This document shows positions 1 through 8,986 of a stretch of DNA of 64,000 bases, piece by piece. A program made the translations under genes and the position numbers. A model generated the notes under the pieces. It worked only from the letters and a program-made list of their open reading frames with translations, made no database searches and was not told the DNA's origin. The DNA is from Streptomyces sp. NBC_00663 (GTDB taxonomy: Bacteria; Actinomycetota; Actinomycetes; Streptomycetales; Streptomycetaceae). The stretch is from positions 9,672,001 to 9,736,000 of the forward strand of contig NZ_CP109027.1 of NCBI RefSeq assembly GCF_036226885.1. Reading direction: 5' to 3'. Position 1 is the first letter of the stretch. Each line of letters begins with the position of its first letter.

Positions 1-1
1 C

Positions 2-18
2 ATCTTGATTAACAGGAC
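2..18. promoter_or_regulatory. possible GTCCT-N7-AGGAC-type operator copy at window edge
   Basis: ATCTT-N7-AGGAC followed by AT. The right half matches the palindrome found before the catabolic operons at 4443, 17418, 17599 and 28486; the left half is weak. A paired site 21 bp to the left would be outside the window. No downstream gene starts nearby on the plus strand, so it could serve a gene beyond the left edge or be chance. Confidence 0.25.
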
Positions 19-360
19 ATTGCCGTTGAATGTCAAGCGATATGCCGAAGGCTGCGGCGACGGGTCGTCGTGCCGGCATGCCCGGGGTGCCGCAGCGTCG
101 GTTCTGGAGGAGCGCCGGGCCCCGGCAGGCTTGCAGCAAGCACAGTATTTTCCTGAATGTGGGGAACTGTACGATGGCGGCGATGGGTCAGGGGCCCACG
201 CTTGGATCGAGACGTCCGAGGGCTTCGCCCCGACGCACTTCTTCAACGACACCCAGGGGCGACAGGGTGCCTGGGCGCAATGGGACCGGCCTGCGACTGC
301 GGCCTGGACGGGGACTCCTCGGCGGCGCGGCCACGGTCGACGCCTCGGCCGGGAGGCAAC
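19..360. other. non-coding stretch, nothing recognised
   Basis: Open frames exist on the plus strand but none shows a recognisable domain or a convincing ribosome-binding site. The segment lies beyond the 3' end of the IclR gene and its probable terminator. Confidence 0.5.
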
Positions 361-403
361 CGCCGGATACCGGGACCGCTGTCGGCGGCCCCGGTATCCG
401 GCG
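361..403 (-). terminator. hairpin after the IclR operon
   Basis: Perfect 14-bp arms (361-374 and 390-403) with a 15-nt loop, about 50 bp beyond the IclR stop codon. There is no clear U-tract, which is usual for actinomycete terminators. It would end the operon that begins at 4435. Confidence 0.6.
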
Positions 404-452
404 TGGGCGGGACCCTTCCTTCAGGTACGCCTCGTTCGGCGCTGCCCGGGTG

Positions 453-1292
453 TCAGCCTCCGACGGCTGTCAGTCGCTCGCTGATCTCCCGTGCCGTCTC
501 CTGAACCTTCCCGGCCAGCTCCGCCTCCGCCTCGGGGAACACGCGCGAGGCCAAGGCCGCGATGCTCACCGCTGCCACCACCTGCTGGTGCTCGTCGCGG
601 ACGGGAGCGGCGACACCCATCACGTCGGCGTCGAGTTCACCACGAGTGACCGAGTAGCCGGCGCGCCGGATGTGGGCCAGTCGCTGCATGAGCGTGTCGA
701 CGTCCGTGAGGGTGGCGGGAGTGAAACGGCGCAGGTCTGCTGATTCAAGAAGCCGTCGGGCTTCGTCTTCGGGAACCCAGGCCAGCAGGACGAGTGCCGA
801 AGCGCCCGCGTTGAGGGGGAGAGTGCTGCCTCTCTCGTAGGAGATGCGCACGGCGCCCGTCCCCGCTTCGGCCCGATCGACGCACACGACCAGCTCTCCG
901 GTCCGCCTGGTGAGCAGGACCGTCTCGCGCACGTCCTCGGCGAGCGTCGTCATCGCCGGGAGGGCGACTTCGGACAGGCCGTAGCTGCGGCGTGCCAGCC
1001 GGGCGATCTCCATGACGCGCAGCCCCAGCCGGAAGCCTCCACCCGGCGCCTCTTCGAGGAAGCGGCTGCTCACGAGGCTCTGGAGGTACCGGTACGCGGT
1101 CGAGCGAGCCACGCCGAGTCGCTCGGCCACAGCGGTGCCGGAGACGACGAGGTGGGTGTCGGTGAACATGAGCAGGATGTCCAGGGCCCGGTCGGCCGTG
1201 GAGTTACGCTCGCGATAGCTGGTGGACGCTGTTCCTGACATGCGAGACATCGTAACGGGTGTCGGGGTGTCATGGGCACCAGGCGTCACCAT
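453..1292 (-). CDS. IclR-family transcriptional regulator
   Basis: 279 residues, the usual IclR length. An N-terminal winged helix-turn-helix (about residues 30-85, with LGVARSTAYRYLQSL as recognition region) is followed by the IclR effector domain (ALPAMTTLAEDVRETVLLTRR through AAPVRDEHQQVVAAVSIAAL). The chosen ATG overlaps the end of the upstream hydrolase gene and has AAGGA just ahead; internal ATGs at residues 15 and 18 are possible. As last gene of the VOC-hydroxylase-hydrolase operon it is the best candidate to bind the paired GTCCT-N7-AGGAC sites seen before four transcription units here. Family members sense aromatic acids or pathway intermediates; the ligand is not deducible. Confidence 0.92.
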   Translation of the reverse strand: MVTPGAHDTPTPVTMSRMSGTASTSYRERNSTADRALDILLMFTDTHLVVSGTAVAERLGVARSTAYRYLQSLVSSRFLEEAPGGGFRLGLRVMEIARLARRSYGLSEVALPAMTTLAEDVRETVLLTRRTGELVVCVDRAEAGTGAVRISYERGSTLPLNAGASALVLLAWVPEDEARRLLESADLRRFTPATLTDVDTLMQRLAHIRRAGYSVTRGELDADVMGVAAPVRDEHQQVVAAVSIAALASRVFPEAEAELAGKVQETAREISERLTAVGG

Positions 1293-2128
1293 CGGTCCTT
1301 GACGACTGTATTGCGCAGTTCGCCGATCCCCTCGACGACCGTGACGAGTTCCTGCCCCGGCCGGAGAAAGACCTTGGGATCGCGGCCGGCACCCACGCCT
1401 CCCGGCGTACCCGTGGCGATCAGGTCGCCCGGCAGCAGCGTGATGATGGTGCTGACGTACGCGATGATCGCGGCGACGTCGAAGAGCAGGTCCGCCGTGT
1501 TGGACTTCTGCATCGTGATGCCGTCCACAAGGCAGCTGATCGTCAGCCCGGCCGCACCGCGCGGCAGTTCGTCCGGTGTGACGAGCGAGGGTCCCACCGG
1601 GGTGGTGGCCTCGAAGGTCTTGCCGGACAGGAACTCACGGGTGCGATGCTGCCAGTCCCGGACGGTGACGTCGTTGAGGACGGTGTAGCCCGCGACATGT
1701 GACAGCGCCCGGTCCGGCGACACGTGCCGCGCGCGGTGTCCGATCACCACACCGAGCTCGGCCTCCCAGTCCAGGTCATCGCTCACCGGCGGGATGTGCA
1801 CGTCGTCGTAGGCTCCGACGAGAGAGCCGTCGTACTTGGCGAACAGGGTCGGATGGGCCGGGGTCGCGCGGCCCATCTCCTGGATGTGTGTGGCGTAGTT
1901 GAGGCCCAGACACACGACCTTGTTCGGGTGAGGGACGACGGGAGCGAGGGACGCGGACGACAGGGAGATACGGTCGCCGTCCTCGGCGGCCGCGCGTTCA
2001 GGCCAGTCGTCGCCGCTCGACAGCAGTTCGCCGACGTCGGAGTAGGGCAGCAGAATGAGCTCGTCCCCTTCCTGGCGCGCAGCGGCTGTGCCGCGCTCGT
2101 CGTGCAGCCGGACGGTGCTGAGCCTCAT
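1286..2128 (-). CDS. fumarylacetoacetate hydrolase (FAH) family protein
   Basis: 280 residues, typical of the family that contains fumarylpyruvate hydrolases, 2-hydroxyhepta-2,4-diene-1,7-dioate isomerases and related hydratases. The N-terminal small domain is followed by the catalytic fold beginning VVCLGLNYATHIQEMG, with acidic metal ligands in DLDWEAELGVVIG and the GTPGGVGAGRDP loop near the C terminus. It overlaps the upstream monooxygenase by 4 nt (ATGA), so translation is coupled. In this operon it probably hydrolyses or isomerises the ring-cleavage product. A second, more diverged FAH protein is encoded at 37469. Confidence 0.9.
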   Translation of the reverse strand: MRLSTVRLHDERGTAAARQEGDELILLPYSDVGELLSSGDDWPERAAAEDGDRISLSSASLAPVVPHPNKVVCLGLNYATHIQEMGRATPAHPTLFAKYDGSLVGAYDDVHIPPVSDDLDWEAELGVVIGHRARHVSPDRALSHVAGYTVLNDVTVRDWQHRTREFLSGKTFEATTPVGPSLVTPDELPRGAAGLTISCLVDGITMQKSNTADLLFDVAAIIAYVSTIITLLPGDLIATGTPGGVGAGRDPKVFLRPGQELVTVVEGIGELRNTVVKDRW

Positions 2129-3897
2129 CGGGGCCCTCCTTGTGTCTTGGAAGCGCTCTTGGTGACGGGGTGCGCGGTCGGTGCGGGCCGCGGCAGGACG
2201 GCCTCGTGATCGATCTGCGCCGGGCCGTCTGGCACGGGAACGGGGACATCGCGCCCCGGACCGGGCGCGAAGCGACGCAGGCTGTGCGAGACACGCTCTG
2301 CTTGGTCGGGTCGGAAGACGGCCGCGATCAGCCGGTCGGGGCGTACCAGCACGAAGTGTCCTTTGAGCCCGCCGAACAGGGCCTGGAGTCGGCCGTCGGC
2401 GTCGGCCACGGCGGTGCGCCCCGGGCGGTCGCGCGGGTAGCGGTCGCCGAGGACGACGGATACCCGCTTGCCCGCGGGCAGACCGGCGTGTACGGCGGTG
2501 TTCCAGTCGGTGTCGGTGACGCCCACGCCCAGCAGGCTCCAGCCACGGCCGAGCACATGGTCGAGCCGGGTGACCTGAAGGCGCGGGCCGTGCAGGACGC
2601 GTGGCTGCGGAAGAGCTGTGCCCACCGGCGACCTGTTGTTGCCGTCGAAGGGGACGACGGCGCCCGAACGAACGCGGGTGTTCGGCCGGTAGCGCATCTC
2701 GGTGAGGTACCGGCGCCCCTGCGGGGTGTGCATGGCGGTGCGCACCAGCAGATCGCGCAGCCGCGCCCGGCTGCGGCTCGTCGTCATGACGATGCGGCCG
2801 AGCCGGACCGAGAGGTCGATGACGGCCTGGGCATGTGGGCGGCGTTCGGTGTCATAGGTGTCGAGCAGGGTGTCTCCCGCCCGTCCGGCCAGGACGTCGG
2901 CGAGCTTCCAGCAGAGGTTGGCCGCGTCTCGTACACCGGAGTTGAGTCCCTGGCCCGCGAAAGGCGGCATCATGTGGGCGGCGTCGCCCAGAAGGAAGCA
3001 GCGTCCGTCGCGCAGGCGGTCGGCCAGCAGGGCGTGGAACGTGTACGACACGGCGCGCTCGACCTGGTCCGGGGTGATCTCGCGGTACGGCCGCAACAGG
3101 TCGCGTACCAGTTCGAACGGTGGGGGATCGCCGGGCAGACCCTCCCCGGGGTGCAGCAGGAACTCGTAGCGGCACCGGCCGTCGCGGCCCGGCACGACGA
3201 CCGTGGGGCGGCCGGGGTCGCCCAAATGCATGCCGTAGCGCTGGTCGTGGGGATCTCCCACCGTGTCGGCGACCAGCCACACGTCGGGAAAGCTGCGCCC
3301 CCGCATGGGGATGGACAGCAGCTCACGGACGGTGCTGCGTCCGCCGTCGCAGCCGAGGACGTACGAGACGTCGAAGTGCTCGACCGGTCCCGTGCCCTCG
3401 CTCGGTCCGATTCCGACCCGTACCCGGTCGGAGTGCTGTTCCAGCGAGAACAGCCGGGTGCCGAAACGGGTTTCGACGTCGGGGCGGCCGTGCAGTTCCT
3501 CAACCAGCACCCGCTCCAGGTCGGGTTGGGCGAAGGGGTTCTTGAACGGGTGCCCGAACCGCTGGTCGCCGAGGCCGCGGGCGTGCACGAGGGGTCGGTT
3601 GCCGACGCCGAAGTACTTCGTTCCCGTGCCGGGCACGATGATCGGGTACACCGCCCCGTCGATGCCGGCTGCTTGGAGCGTGCGCAGCGACTCGTCGTCC
3701 AGGCTGATCGCCTTGGCGTCGTTGCTCGTTGTCGGATTGCGCTCGACGAGCAGGACGCGTATGCCGAGCGAGCCGAGCAGATGGACGGCCGTGAGCCCCG
3801 TCGGACCGGCGCCGACCACGAGTACGTCGGCTTGCACCGAGGTGGCCGAAGCGAATCTTCGTTCCGGTTCCGGTTGCGGTGTCTGGGGATTGCTCAT
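2125..3897 (-). CDS. FAD-dependent aromatic hydroxylase (PheA/TfdB/MhpA type)
   Basis: 590 residues, the size of group A flavin monooxygenases with a C-terminal thioredoxin-like domain. Visible motifs are the FAD-binding GAGPTG (29-34), the DG motif in GCDGGRS (about 182-188) and the GD motif GDAAHMMPPFAGQG (304-317). These enzymes hydroxylate phenolic rings using NAD(P)H and O2. The gene sits 43 bp after the VOC dioxygenase gene and overlaps the FAH gene by 4 nt, giving the classic order dioxygenase, hydroxylase, hydrolase. The operon start carries the paired operator at 4443-4480. Substrate is unknown; hydroxyphenylpropionate- or resorcinol-like compounds would fit. Confidence 0.92.
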   Translation of the reverse strand: MSNPQTPQPEPERRFASATSVQADVLVVGAGPTGLTAVHLLGSLGIRVLLVERNPTTSNDAKAISLDDESLRTLQAAGIDGAVYPIIVPGTGTKYFGVGNRPLVHARGLGDQRFGHPFKNPFAQPDLERVLVEELHGRPDVETRFGTRLFSLEQHSDRVRVGIGPSEGTGPVEHFDVSYVLGCDGGRSTVRELLSIPMRGRSFPDVWLVADTVGDPHDQRYGMHLGDPGRPTVVVPGRDGRCRYEFLLHPGEGLPGDPPPFELVRDLLRPYREITPDQVERAVSYTFHALLADRLRDGRCFLLGDAAHMMPPFAGQGLNSGVRDAANLCWKLADVLAGRAGDTLLDTYDTERRPHAQAVIDLSVRLGRIVMTTSRSRARLRDLLVRTAMHTPQGRRYLTEMRYRPNTRVRSGAVVPFDGNNRSPVGTALPQPRVLHGPRLQVTRLDHVLGRGWSLLGVGVTDTDWNTAVHAGLPAGKRVSVVLGDRYPRDRPGRTAVADADGRLQALFGGLKGHFVLVRPDRLIAAVFRPDQAERVSHSLRRFAPGPGRDVPVPVPDGPAQIDHEAVLPRPAPTAHPVTKSASKTQGGPR

Positions 3898-3940
3898 GGG
3901 CGGGACTCCATCGATCGGCTGCGTGTGAGGGTGCGGTGGG

Positions 3941-4435
3941 CTACTGGACCGGCTGGTACGCCGGGCCGCCCTCGGTCAGCAGCCGCTCCACGTCGGCCAT
4001 CACGTCGGCGGGCTCCTGGTCGAGGTCGAGGGTCTTGCGGAACGGCTGCCGCACGTCGCGCTCCACCCGCAGATACACCTCGTTGCGGTTGCCCTCGGGG
4101 TCGAAGAAGTAGATACCGATCGCGTTGCCGTGGGTGACTTCCTGCTGCACCTCGATGCCCTCGGCGCGGAACCGGTGGTGGAAGTCGATGACCGACTCCA
4201 GGGAGTCCACTCGCCACGACACCTGATGCGTGAGCTTGGCGCCGTCGTGGGCTGTCCGCCCGCGCTGCAGGACGAACTCGTGGTGCTCCTGCTCAGGGCG
4301 GGAGGAGAGGAAGACGATGCCCAGTTCCTCGTCCTCGTCGGTCACGGTCAGGCCCAGGACCCGCGTGTAGAAGTCGCGCATGGCGTCGAGGTCGTGCACC
4401 CAGAAACCGGTGTGGCCGAGACCAGTAATCGCCAT
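3941..4435 (-). CDS. VOC-family protein, probable extradiol dioxygenase
   Basis: 164 residues with two vicinal-oxygen-chelate modules. Likely metal ligands are the His in GLGHTGFWVHD near residue 8, the His in KLTHQVSW around residue 65 and the Glu in EGNRNEVYLR around residue 115, matching the 2-His-1-Glu triad of type I extradiol ring-cleavage enzymes. First gene of the operon, with a good ribosome-binding site (AAGGAGAC) eight bases ahead. In context it would open a catechol-like ring made by the hydroxylase downstream. A one-domain glyoxalase-like isomerase is an alternative, because the protein is shorter than classic catechol 2,3-dioxygenases. Confidence 0.85.
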   Translation of the reverse strand: MAITGLGHTGFWVHDLDAMRDFYTRVLGLTVTDEDEELGIVFLSSRPEQEHHEFVLQRGRTAHDGAKLTHQVSWRVDSLESVIDFHHRFRAEGIEVQQEVTHGNAIGIYFFDPEGNRNEVYLRVERDVRQPFRKTLDLDQEPADVMADVERLLTEGGPAYQPVQ

Positions 4436-4442
4436 GGTGTGT

Positions 4443-4480
4443 CTCCTTTTTCAGGATCAGAGTTTTGTTTTACAGGACAA
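4443..4480 (-). promoter_or_regulatory. paired GTCCT-N7-AGGAC-like operator before the VOC operon
   Basis: Two palindrome-like sites 21 bp apart: GTCTC-N7-AGGAT (4443-4459) and GTTTT-N7-AGGAC (4464-4480), separated by 4 nt. The left halves are weak but the spacing equals that of the sites at 17418, 17599 and 28486. The first site overlaps the ribosome-binding region of the VOC gene (start 4435). Probable binding site of the IclR protein encoded at the operon end. Confidence 0.55.
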
Positions 4481-4713
4481 TAGGTGGGTGCTGAGCGGGA
4501 CGTCAACCGTTGACTGTGGGGCGCGCCAGGTGTGTGTCGCTGATGCCGTGGAGGGGTGCGGACCGGGAGAGTGCATGTTCCGGACCTTGCGTCTCCTGCG
4601 CCCCTGCTTTCGGAGCGGGCTCGGGTGGCGAAGGCAAACGTCCGCAAGCGATCGTGACCCGCCCGCGCGGACGCCTGGTCGGTGAGGCCGAGACACCTCG
4701 GTGCGGTCGGCCG

Positions 4714-4733
4714 AGTGGTACCGCAGTACCACT
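4714..4733. promoter_or_regulatory. 8-bp-arm palindrome in intergenic region
   Basis: AGTGGTAC-cgca-GTACCACT, perfect arms with a 4-nt spacer, about 140 bp upstream of a truncated ABC-ATPase start. It may be the orphan operator of the regulator whose C-terminal remnant appears at 4983. Confidence 0.4.
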
Positions 4734-4854
4734 TGGGCACCGAAGATTCCCCTCCGGTCCCAGGGTTTTGGCCTGGTGCGCTCCTAGCTTCGAAGAACAC
4801 CGCCGCGGGGCATCCGCGCCGAGTCCACGTCCCAGGCAGGAAAGGCCCACTCCA

Positions 4855-5025
4855 TTGTTCGAAGCGCGTGAGCTGACGAAGCGGTACGGCGACAAGACGG
4901 TCGTCGACAACCTGAGCCACCGGGTGGCACAGCGTGCCGTCGACCGAGGCGAGACCGTGCGGACAAGCCTGCGTCGGATTGTGTGGCGCAGATGCTCAAC
5001 GGCGGCTACTTCGCCCGCACTCTGA
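4855..5025 (+). pseudogene. N-terminal remnant of an ABC-transporter ATPase
   Basis: A TTG start with GGAAAGG ahead begins LFEARELTKRYGDKTVVDNLS, the usual opening of an actinobacterial ABC-2 type ATPase. The frame then leaves the family sequence before the Walker A motif and ends after 56 codons. The rest of the ATPase and its permease are absent. It marks a deletion between the VOC operon and the MMPL gene. Confidence 0.65.
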
Positions 5026-5132
5026 TCGACGATCGCCCGCCGACGCGGGCGTTCCCGGCTGAGTATGCCCACGCCGTGCTGCTCCCCGCCCTCGGCGTCC
5101 GGCTCTCCTCTCCTTCCGGTCCCCGGCAGTAA
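4983..5132 (+). pseudogene. possible C-terminal remnant of a TetR-type regulator
   Basis: A 49-codon frame reading VAQMLNGGYFARTLID followed by an Ala/Val-rich helix and ending PALGVRLSSPSGPRQ. The pattern resembles the last helices of TetR-family effector domains, which often sit beside ABC or MMPL exporters. There is no HTH. The assignment is a guess from residue pattern only. Confidence 0.25.
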
Positions 5133-5252
5133 GCCGCTCTCCAGCCGTACTTGGCGCAACCTCCCCCAGCCTCCAGGGCAGGTGAGGGCCCCCATCGTCG
5201 TCGGGCCCGCCCGTTGCCCTGAACCGTCCACGACTGACCCGGAGCACGTCCT

Positions 5253-7880
5253 GTGGCTACCTTTCTGTACAAACTCGGCCGATTCGCCTTCAGGCGACGG
5301 CACTACATCGCCCTGTTCTGGGCCGCCCTGCTGGCCGCCGCCTGCGTCGCGGCCTTCAACGCGCCCGCCGCAGGCTCATCGTCCTTCTCGATCCCCGGCA
5401 TCGAGTCCCAGAAGGCCTACGACCTGCTGGCGCAGCGTTCGCCCGGATCGAGCGCCGACGGAGGGAACGCGAACGTCGTCTTCAAGGCTCCCGCGGGCGA
5501 GAAGATGACGGACGCCGACAACAAGGCCCTCGTCGAGCAGACCGTCAAGGACCTCGGCAAGGGGCCCGAGGTCGATTCCGTCACCGACCCGTTCACCCAG
5601 CACAACGCGGTGAGCAAGGACGGGACGATCGCCTACGCGCAGGTGAAGTACACCGCCCCGGCCAAGGAACTGAAGGACTCCACCAAGGACTTCCTGGAGA
5701 AGACGGTGGAGGAGTCCCGGCACTCCGGGGTGACCGTCGAGATCGGCGGTGACGTGCTCGACGAGTCGCCGGCGACCGGTATCGGAGAGGTCATCGGTGT
5801 CGCCGTCGCCGCGGTCGTCCTCGTCGTCACCCTGGGCTCGCTCGTCGCGGCCGGACTGCCGCTGCTGACCGCCCTCATCGGCGTGGGTATCGGAGTCGCG
5901 GGCATCACGGCCCTCGCCAACGCGCTCGACCTCGGCGACACCACCTCCATCCTGGCCATGATGATCGGCCTCGCCGTCGGTATCGACTACGCCCTGTTCA
6001 TCCTCTCCCGCTACCGGGGTGAATTGGCCGAGGGCCGCGAACGCGAGGACGCGGTCGGACGGGCCACGGGTACGGCGGGCTCGGCGGTGGTCTTCGCCGG
6101 ACTCACGGTCGTGATCGCACTCGTCGGCCTCTCGGTCGTCGACGTCCCGGTGCTGACCAAGATGGGTATCGCGGCTGCGTGCACGGTCGTGCTCGCGGTG
6201 CTGATCGCCCTCACGATGACCCCGGCGATGATTGGCTACGTGGGCCGGAGGCTCCAGCCGGCAGGCAAGAAGAGCAAGCGGTCCGTCGGCAGGAAGGCGC
6301 GGCAGAACACCGAGGGCAAGCCCAACATGGGCACCCGTTGGGGAAGCTTCGTCGTCCGCCGTCCCGTCGCCGTCCTGGTGCTGGGCGTGGTCGCTCTGGG
6401 GGTCATGGCCATCCCGGTGACCCAGCTGCAACTCGGGCTCGGCGACGACAGCACGAAGCCGGAGTCCACGACGCAGCGAAAGGCCTACGACCTTCTCTCG
6501 GAAGGCTTCGGCCCCGGCTTCAACGGCCCGCTGATGATCGTCGTCGACACGAAGGAAAGCAGTGAACCGAAGGCGGCCGCCGGCACGGTGACCGACGAGA
6601 TCGAGGGCCTGAAGGACGTCGCGACGGTCACCCCCGCGCAGTTCAACAAGGCCGGCGACACGGCGACGATCACCGTGATCCCGGACTCCAAGCCGTCCTC
6701 GACGCAGACCGAGGATCTGGTGCACGCCATCCGTGACAAGGCCGACGGCATCAAGGCCGACACGGACGCCCGGGTGCTGGTCACCGGCACGACCGCGATG
6801 AACATCGACTTCTCGCAGAAACTGACCAACGCGCTGATCCCCTACCTGGCGCTGGTGGTCGGCCTCGCCTTCCTGCTCCTGATGGTCGTCTTCCGCTCGA
6901 TCCTCGTCCCGCTGAAGGCGGCCCTCGGTTTCCTGCTGTCGGTGCTGGCGGCGCTGGGCGCCGTGGTCGCGGTCTTCCAGTGGGGCTGGCTGGCCGGTCT
7001 GCTCGGTGTCGAGGAATCCGGCCCGATCATGTCGCTGGTGCCGATCTTCATGATCGGCGTGATCTTCGGCCTGGCGATGGACTACGAGGTGTTCCTCGTG
7101 ACCCGGATGCGTGAGGCCTACGTCCACGGTGAGAAGCCCAAGCAGGCGGTGGTGACCGGCTTCAAGCACAGCGCGCGCGTGGTCACGGCCGCCGCGATCA
7201 TCATGATGGCCGTCTTCGCCGGCTTCATCAGCTCCAGCGAGTCCATGATCAAAATGATGGGCCTCGGGCTGGCGTCCGCGGTCTTCTTCGACGCGTTCAT
7301 CGTCCGCATGGCTATTGTCCCCGCCGTTCTCGCGCTGCTCGGGAAGAGCGCCTGGTGGCTCCCCAAGTGGCTGGACCGCGCCCTGCCCAATGTGGACGTC
7401 GAGGGCGAGCGGCTCCGCGCACAGGACCAGCACCGGAGCGGGAACACGCAGGCCCCGTCCACGGACCCGCAGTCGGAACGGCAGCCGGTGCTGGTGGGCT
7501 CCGGTGCCCTGCGGAAGTCGACGGAGGCCGAGCCGCAGGCGGCGTACGCCTCCGCCGAGGGCGCGCCCGCCCCGGTTCCCGCGACGAGCGGGCCGTCCAT
7601 CGACGGTCAGGTGCGCGACGCGGAGGGCACGGGCGTCGACGGCGCCACGCTGACACTGATCTCCCAGACCGGGCGTCAGCTCGGCCGGACCGTCACCCGG
7701 TCCGACGGCTGGTACTCGATGCCGACGCCGGGCTCCGGCTCGTACGTCCTGACCGCGGCGGCCGACGGCCATCAACCGCGGGCCGCCACCTTGGAGGTGG
7801 GCGAGGAGCCGCTGGCGTACGACGTGCTGCTTGCCGGGACCAGCGGGCCGGACGACGAGGACGTGTCGAGGGCGCGTTGA
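5253..7880 (+). CDS. MMPL/RND-superfamily exporter with C-terminal beta domain
   Basis: 875 residues starting at GTG (GGAG about 8 nt ahead). Two RND halves each carry a large extracytoplasmic loop and six membrane segments; the conserved signatures GIDYALFILSRYR (about 243-255) and GLAMDYEVFLVTRMREA (about 605-621) lie in TM4 of each half. MMPL proteins export lipids, siderophores or drugs by proton motive force. Unusually, the cytoplasmic tail (about 700-780, polar and disordered) is followed by a roughly 85-residue domain (SIDGQVRDAEGTGVDGATLTL onward) of the carboxypeptidase-regulatory-like/SpaA-like beta-sandwich type. No partner gene is adjacent except remnants upstream. Confidence 0.92.
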   Translation: MATFLYKLGRFAFRRRHYIALFWAALLAAACVAAFNAPAAGSSSFSIPGIESQKAYDLLAQRSPGSSADGGNANVVFKAPAGEKMTDADNKALVEQTVKDLGKGPEVDSVTDPFTQHNAVSKDGTIAYAQVKYTAPAKELKDSTKDFLEKTVEESRHSGVTVEIGGDVLDESPATGIGEVIGVAVAAVVLVVTLGSLVAAGLPLLTALIGVGIGVAGITALANALDLGDTTSILAMMIGLAVGIDYALFILSRYRGELAEGREREDAVGRATGTAGSAVVFAGLTVVIALVGLSVVDVPVLTKMGIAAACTVVLAVLIALTMTPAMIGYVGRRLQPAGKKSKRSVGRKARQNTEGKPNMGTRWGSFVVRRPVAVLVLGVVALGVMAIPVTQLQLGLGDDSTKPESTTQRKAYDLLSEGFGPGFNGPLMIVVDTKESSEPKAAAGTVTDEIEGLKDVATVTPAQFNKAGDTATITVIPDSKPSSTQTEDLVHAIRDKADGIKADTDARVLVTGTTAMNIDFSQKLTNALIPYLALVVGLAFLLLMVVFRSILVPLKAALGFLLSVLAALGAVVAVFQWGWLAGLLGVEESGPIMSLVPIFMIGVIFGLAMDYEVFLVTRMREAYVHGEKPKQAVVTGFKHSARVVTAAAIIMMAVFAGFISSSESMIKMMGLGLASAVFFDAFIVRMAIVPAVLALLGKSAWWLPKWLDRALPNVDVEGERLRAQDQHRSGNTQAPSTDPQSERQPVLVGSGALRKSTEAEPQAAYASAEGAPAPVPATSGPSIDGQVRDAEGTGVDGATLTLISQTGRQLGRTVTRSDGWYSMPTPGSGSYVLTAAADGHQPRAATLEVGEEPLAYDVLLAGTSGPDDEDVSRAR

Positions 7881-7999
7881 GGGTTGTCACCGATGTGCGT
7901 GGAGATGCGCCGGCGACGGTCAGGTCCGTTCCTCAGGTTGTCTGCTCCGTCGGCGAACCGCCGGCAGTGACCCCACCGCACGCCACTTGCTGATCGTCA

Positions 8000-8045
8000 G
8001 TAAGCCGCTTCACCCGGGGACCGGTCCCCGGGTGAAGCGGCTTAC
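8000..8045. terminator. perfect 46-bp palindrome, probable terminator
   Basis: Two 23-nt arms (8000-8022 and 8023-8045) are exact reverse complements with no spacer, about 120 bp after the MMPL stop. As RNA it would fold into a long GC-rich hairpin. No U-tract follows. It most likely ends MMPL transcription and also shields the minus-strand remnant beyond it. Confidence 0.65.
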
Positions 8046-8602
8046 CGCTGCACCTGGCCGCGTCACGCCGAGTTGAAGCGTCGGTTGGGGATGGACTTCA
8101 CCAGCAGCAGGCCGCCGTCGTCGGACGGGCTGGAGAAGAAGGCGGTTCGAGGTGCGTCTGGTCCGGCGCGGCTGCCGATGAGGGGCGGTGACCTGCGCGG
8201 ACGCGCCACCGGGGATCAGTGGTCCGACCTGCTGGGGGCCGAACCTCTGAGCCTTGGCGACGCTGCCGGCCGCGGAGGGCAGATGAGCACCGAGCGCACC
8301 GCCAGGCTTATTGCCAGGCTGCTGGATGCGGAGGTCTCTGCCGAGTTCCGCCCCGCACGCGGCCCGGCTGCGCACCAGCCCCTTGCCGTACGTCCCCGGC
8401 CCGCCAGCGACGCGGTCCGCACCGGCGAGCCGCTCGCCCGACCCATCGCCCTGAACCACCCGGGCCGCCCGGGCGCCCACGCGCCCGCGTTGTCGAATGT
8501 GCGGTCGCTCGACGTCGGCGAGCCGCGGGAGCCCGCGAGTTGCCCCAGGCGCGGATCGCTGTGACGGCTTGTGGCTGCTGGGTCGGCAGGCGCTGTTCGC
8601 AG
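8046..8602. other. region without a supportable gene
   Basis: Open frames on both strands (for example plus 8073-8564) show no known domain, and their composition fits chance reading of GC-rich DNA. It probably holds degraded sequence next to the broken IclR gene. Confidence 0.45.
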
Positions 8603-8986
8603 TCATGAGGGATGAGGTGCGTCGTATGTGTCGGAGTCCGGCGGCGTTTCGGACGGCACCGACGAGACCTGCTCCCGCGCTGTGTCGAGTGCAGCGACGA
8701 TGTCTTGCTCGCGACCATGAAAGCGGTGTCCTGGACGGCGATGGCGATGGCACACACGCCGGGAGTGCTCTCCTCCAGATCGAGGGCCATGCCTGTCCGC
8801 CGAACCTGCGCGAGTTCCTCCATAAGGGCGGCACGTCGCGTGATGGTGGAGGTGTTGCCGGTGAATCGTCGAGCGAGGGAGCCCGGTGCGTTCAGCGAGC
8901 TGGGAGAGGCTGCCCCTCCCGCTCGCCGGCGAGGGCGCGGCGCATCGCGACAGCCCGACCGATGATCTTGATTCCGGCTTTGCCAC
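8603..8986 (-). pseudogene. frameshifted, shortened IclR-family regulator
   Basis: One minus-strand frame carries an IclR-type HTH (SLSQLAERTGLPRSTIHR, about 8915-8860). After a frameshift, a second frame reads EELAQVRRTGMALDLEES and GVCAIAIAVQDTAFMVA, which correspond to the middle and end of an IclR effector domain. The first frame then resumes with DIVAALDTAREQVSS, a typical C-terminal helix. About half of the effector domain is missing. It could be a second regulator once tied to the MFS or MMPL gene. Confidence 0.65.

Noticed and set aside
5376..7775. 799-codon open frame antisense to the MMPL gene
   Set aside because: It is Asp/Gly/Arg/His-rich with no domain, a shadow of a high-GC gene; similar shadows lie at 2140-4137 plus, 35730-37346 minus, 39936-42086 minus and 13217-14524 plus.
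8073..8564. 163-codon plus-strand frame after the palindrome
   Set aside because: It has no ribosome-binding site or recognisable domain, and composition fits random GC-rich reading.
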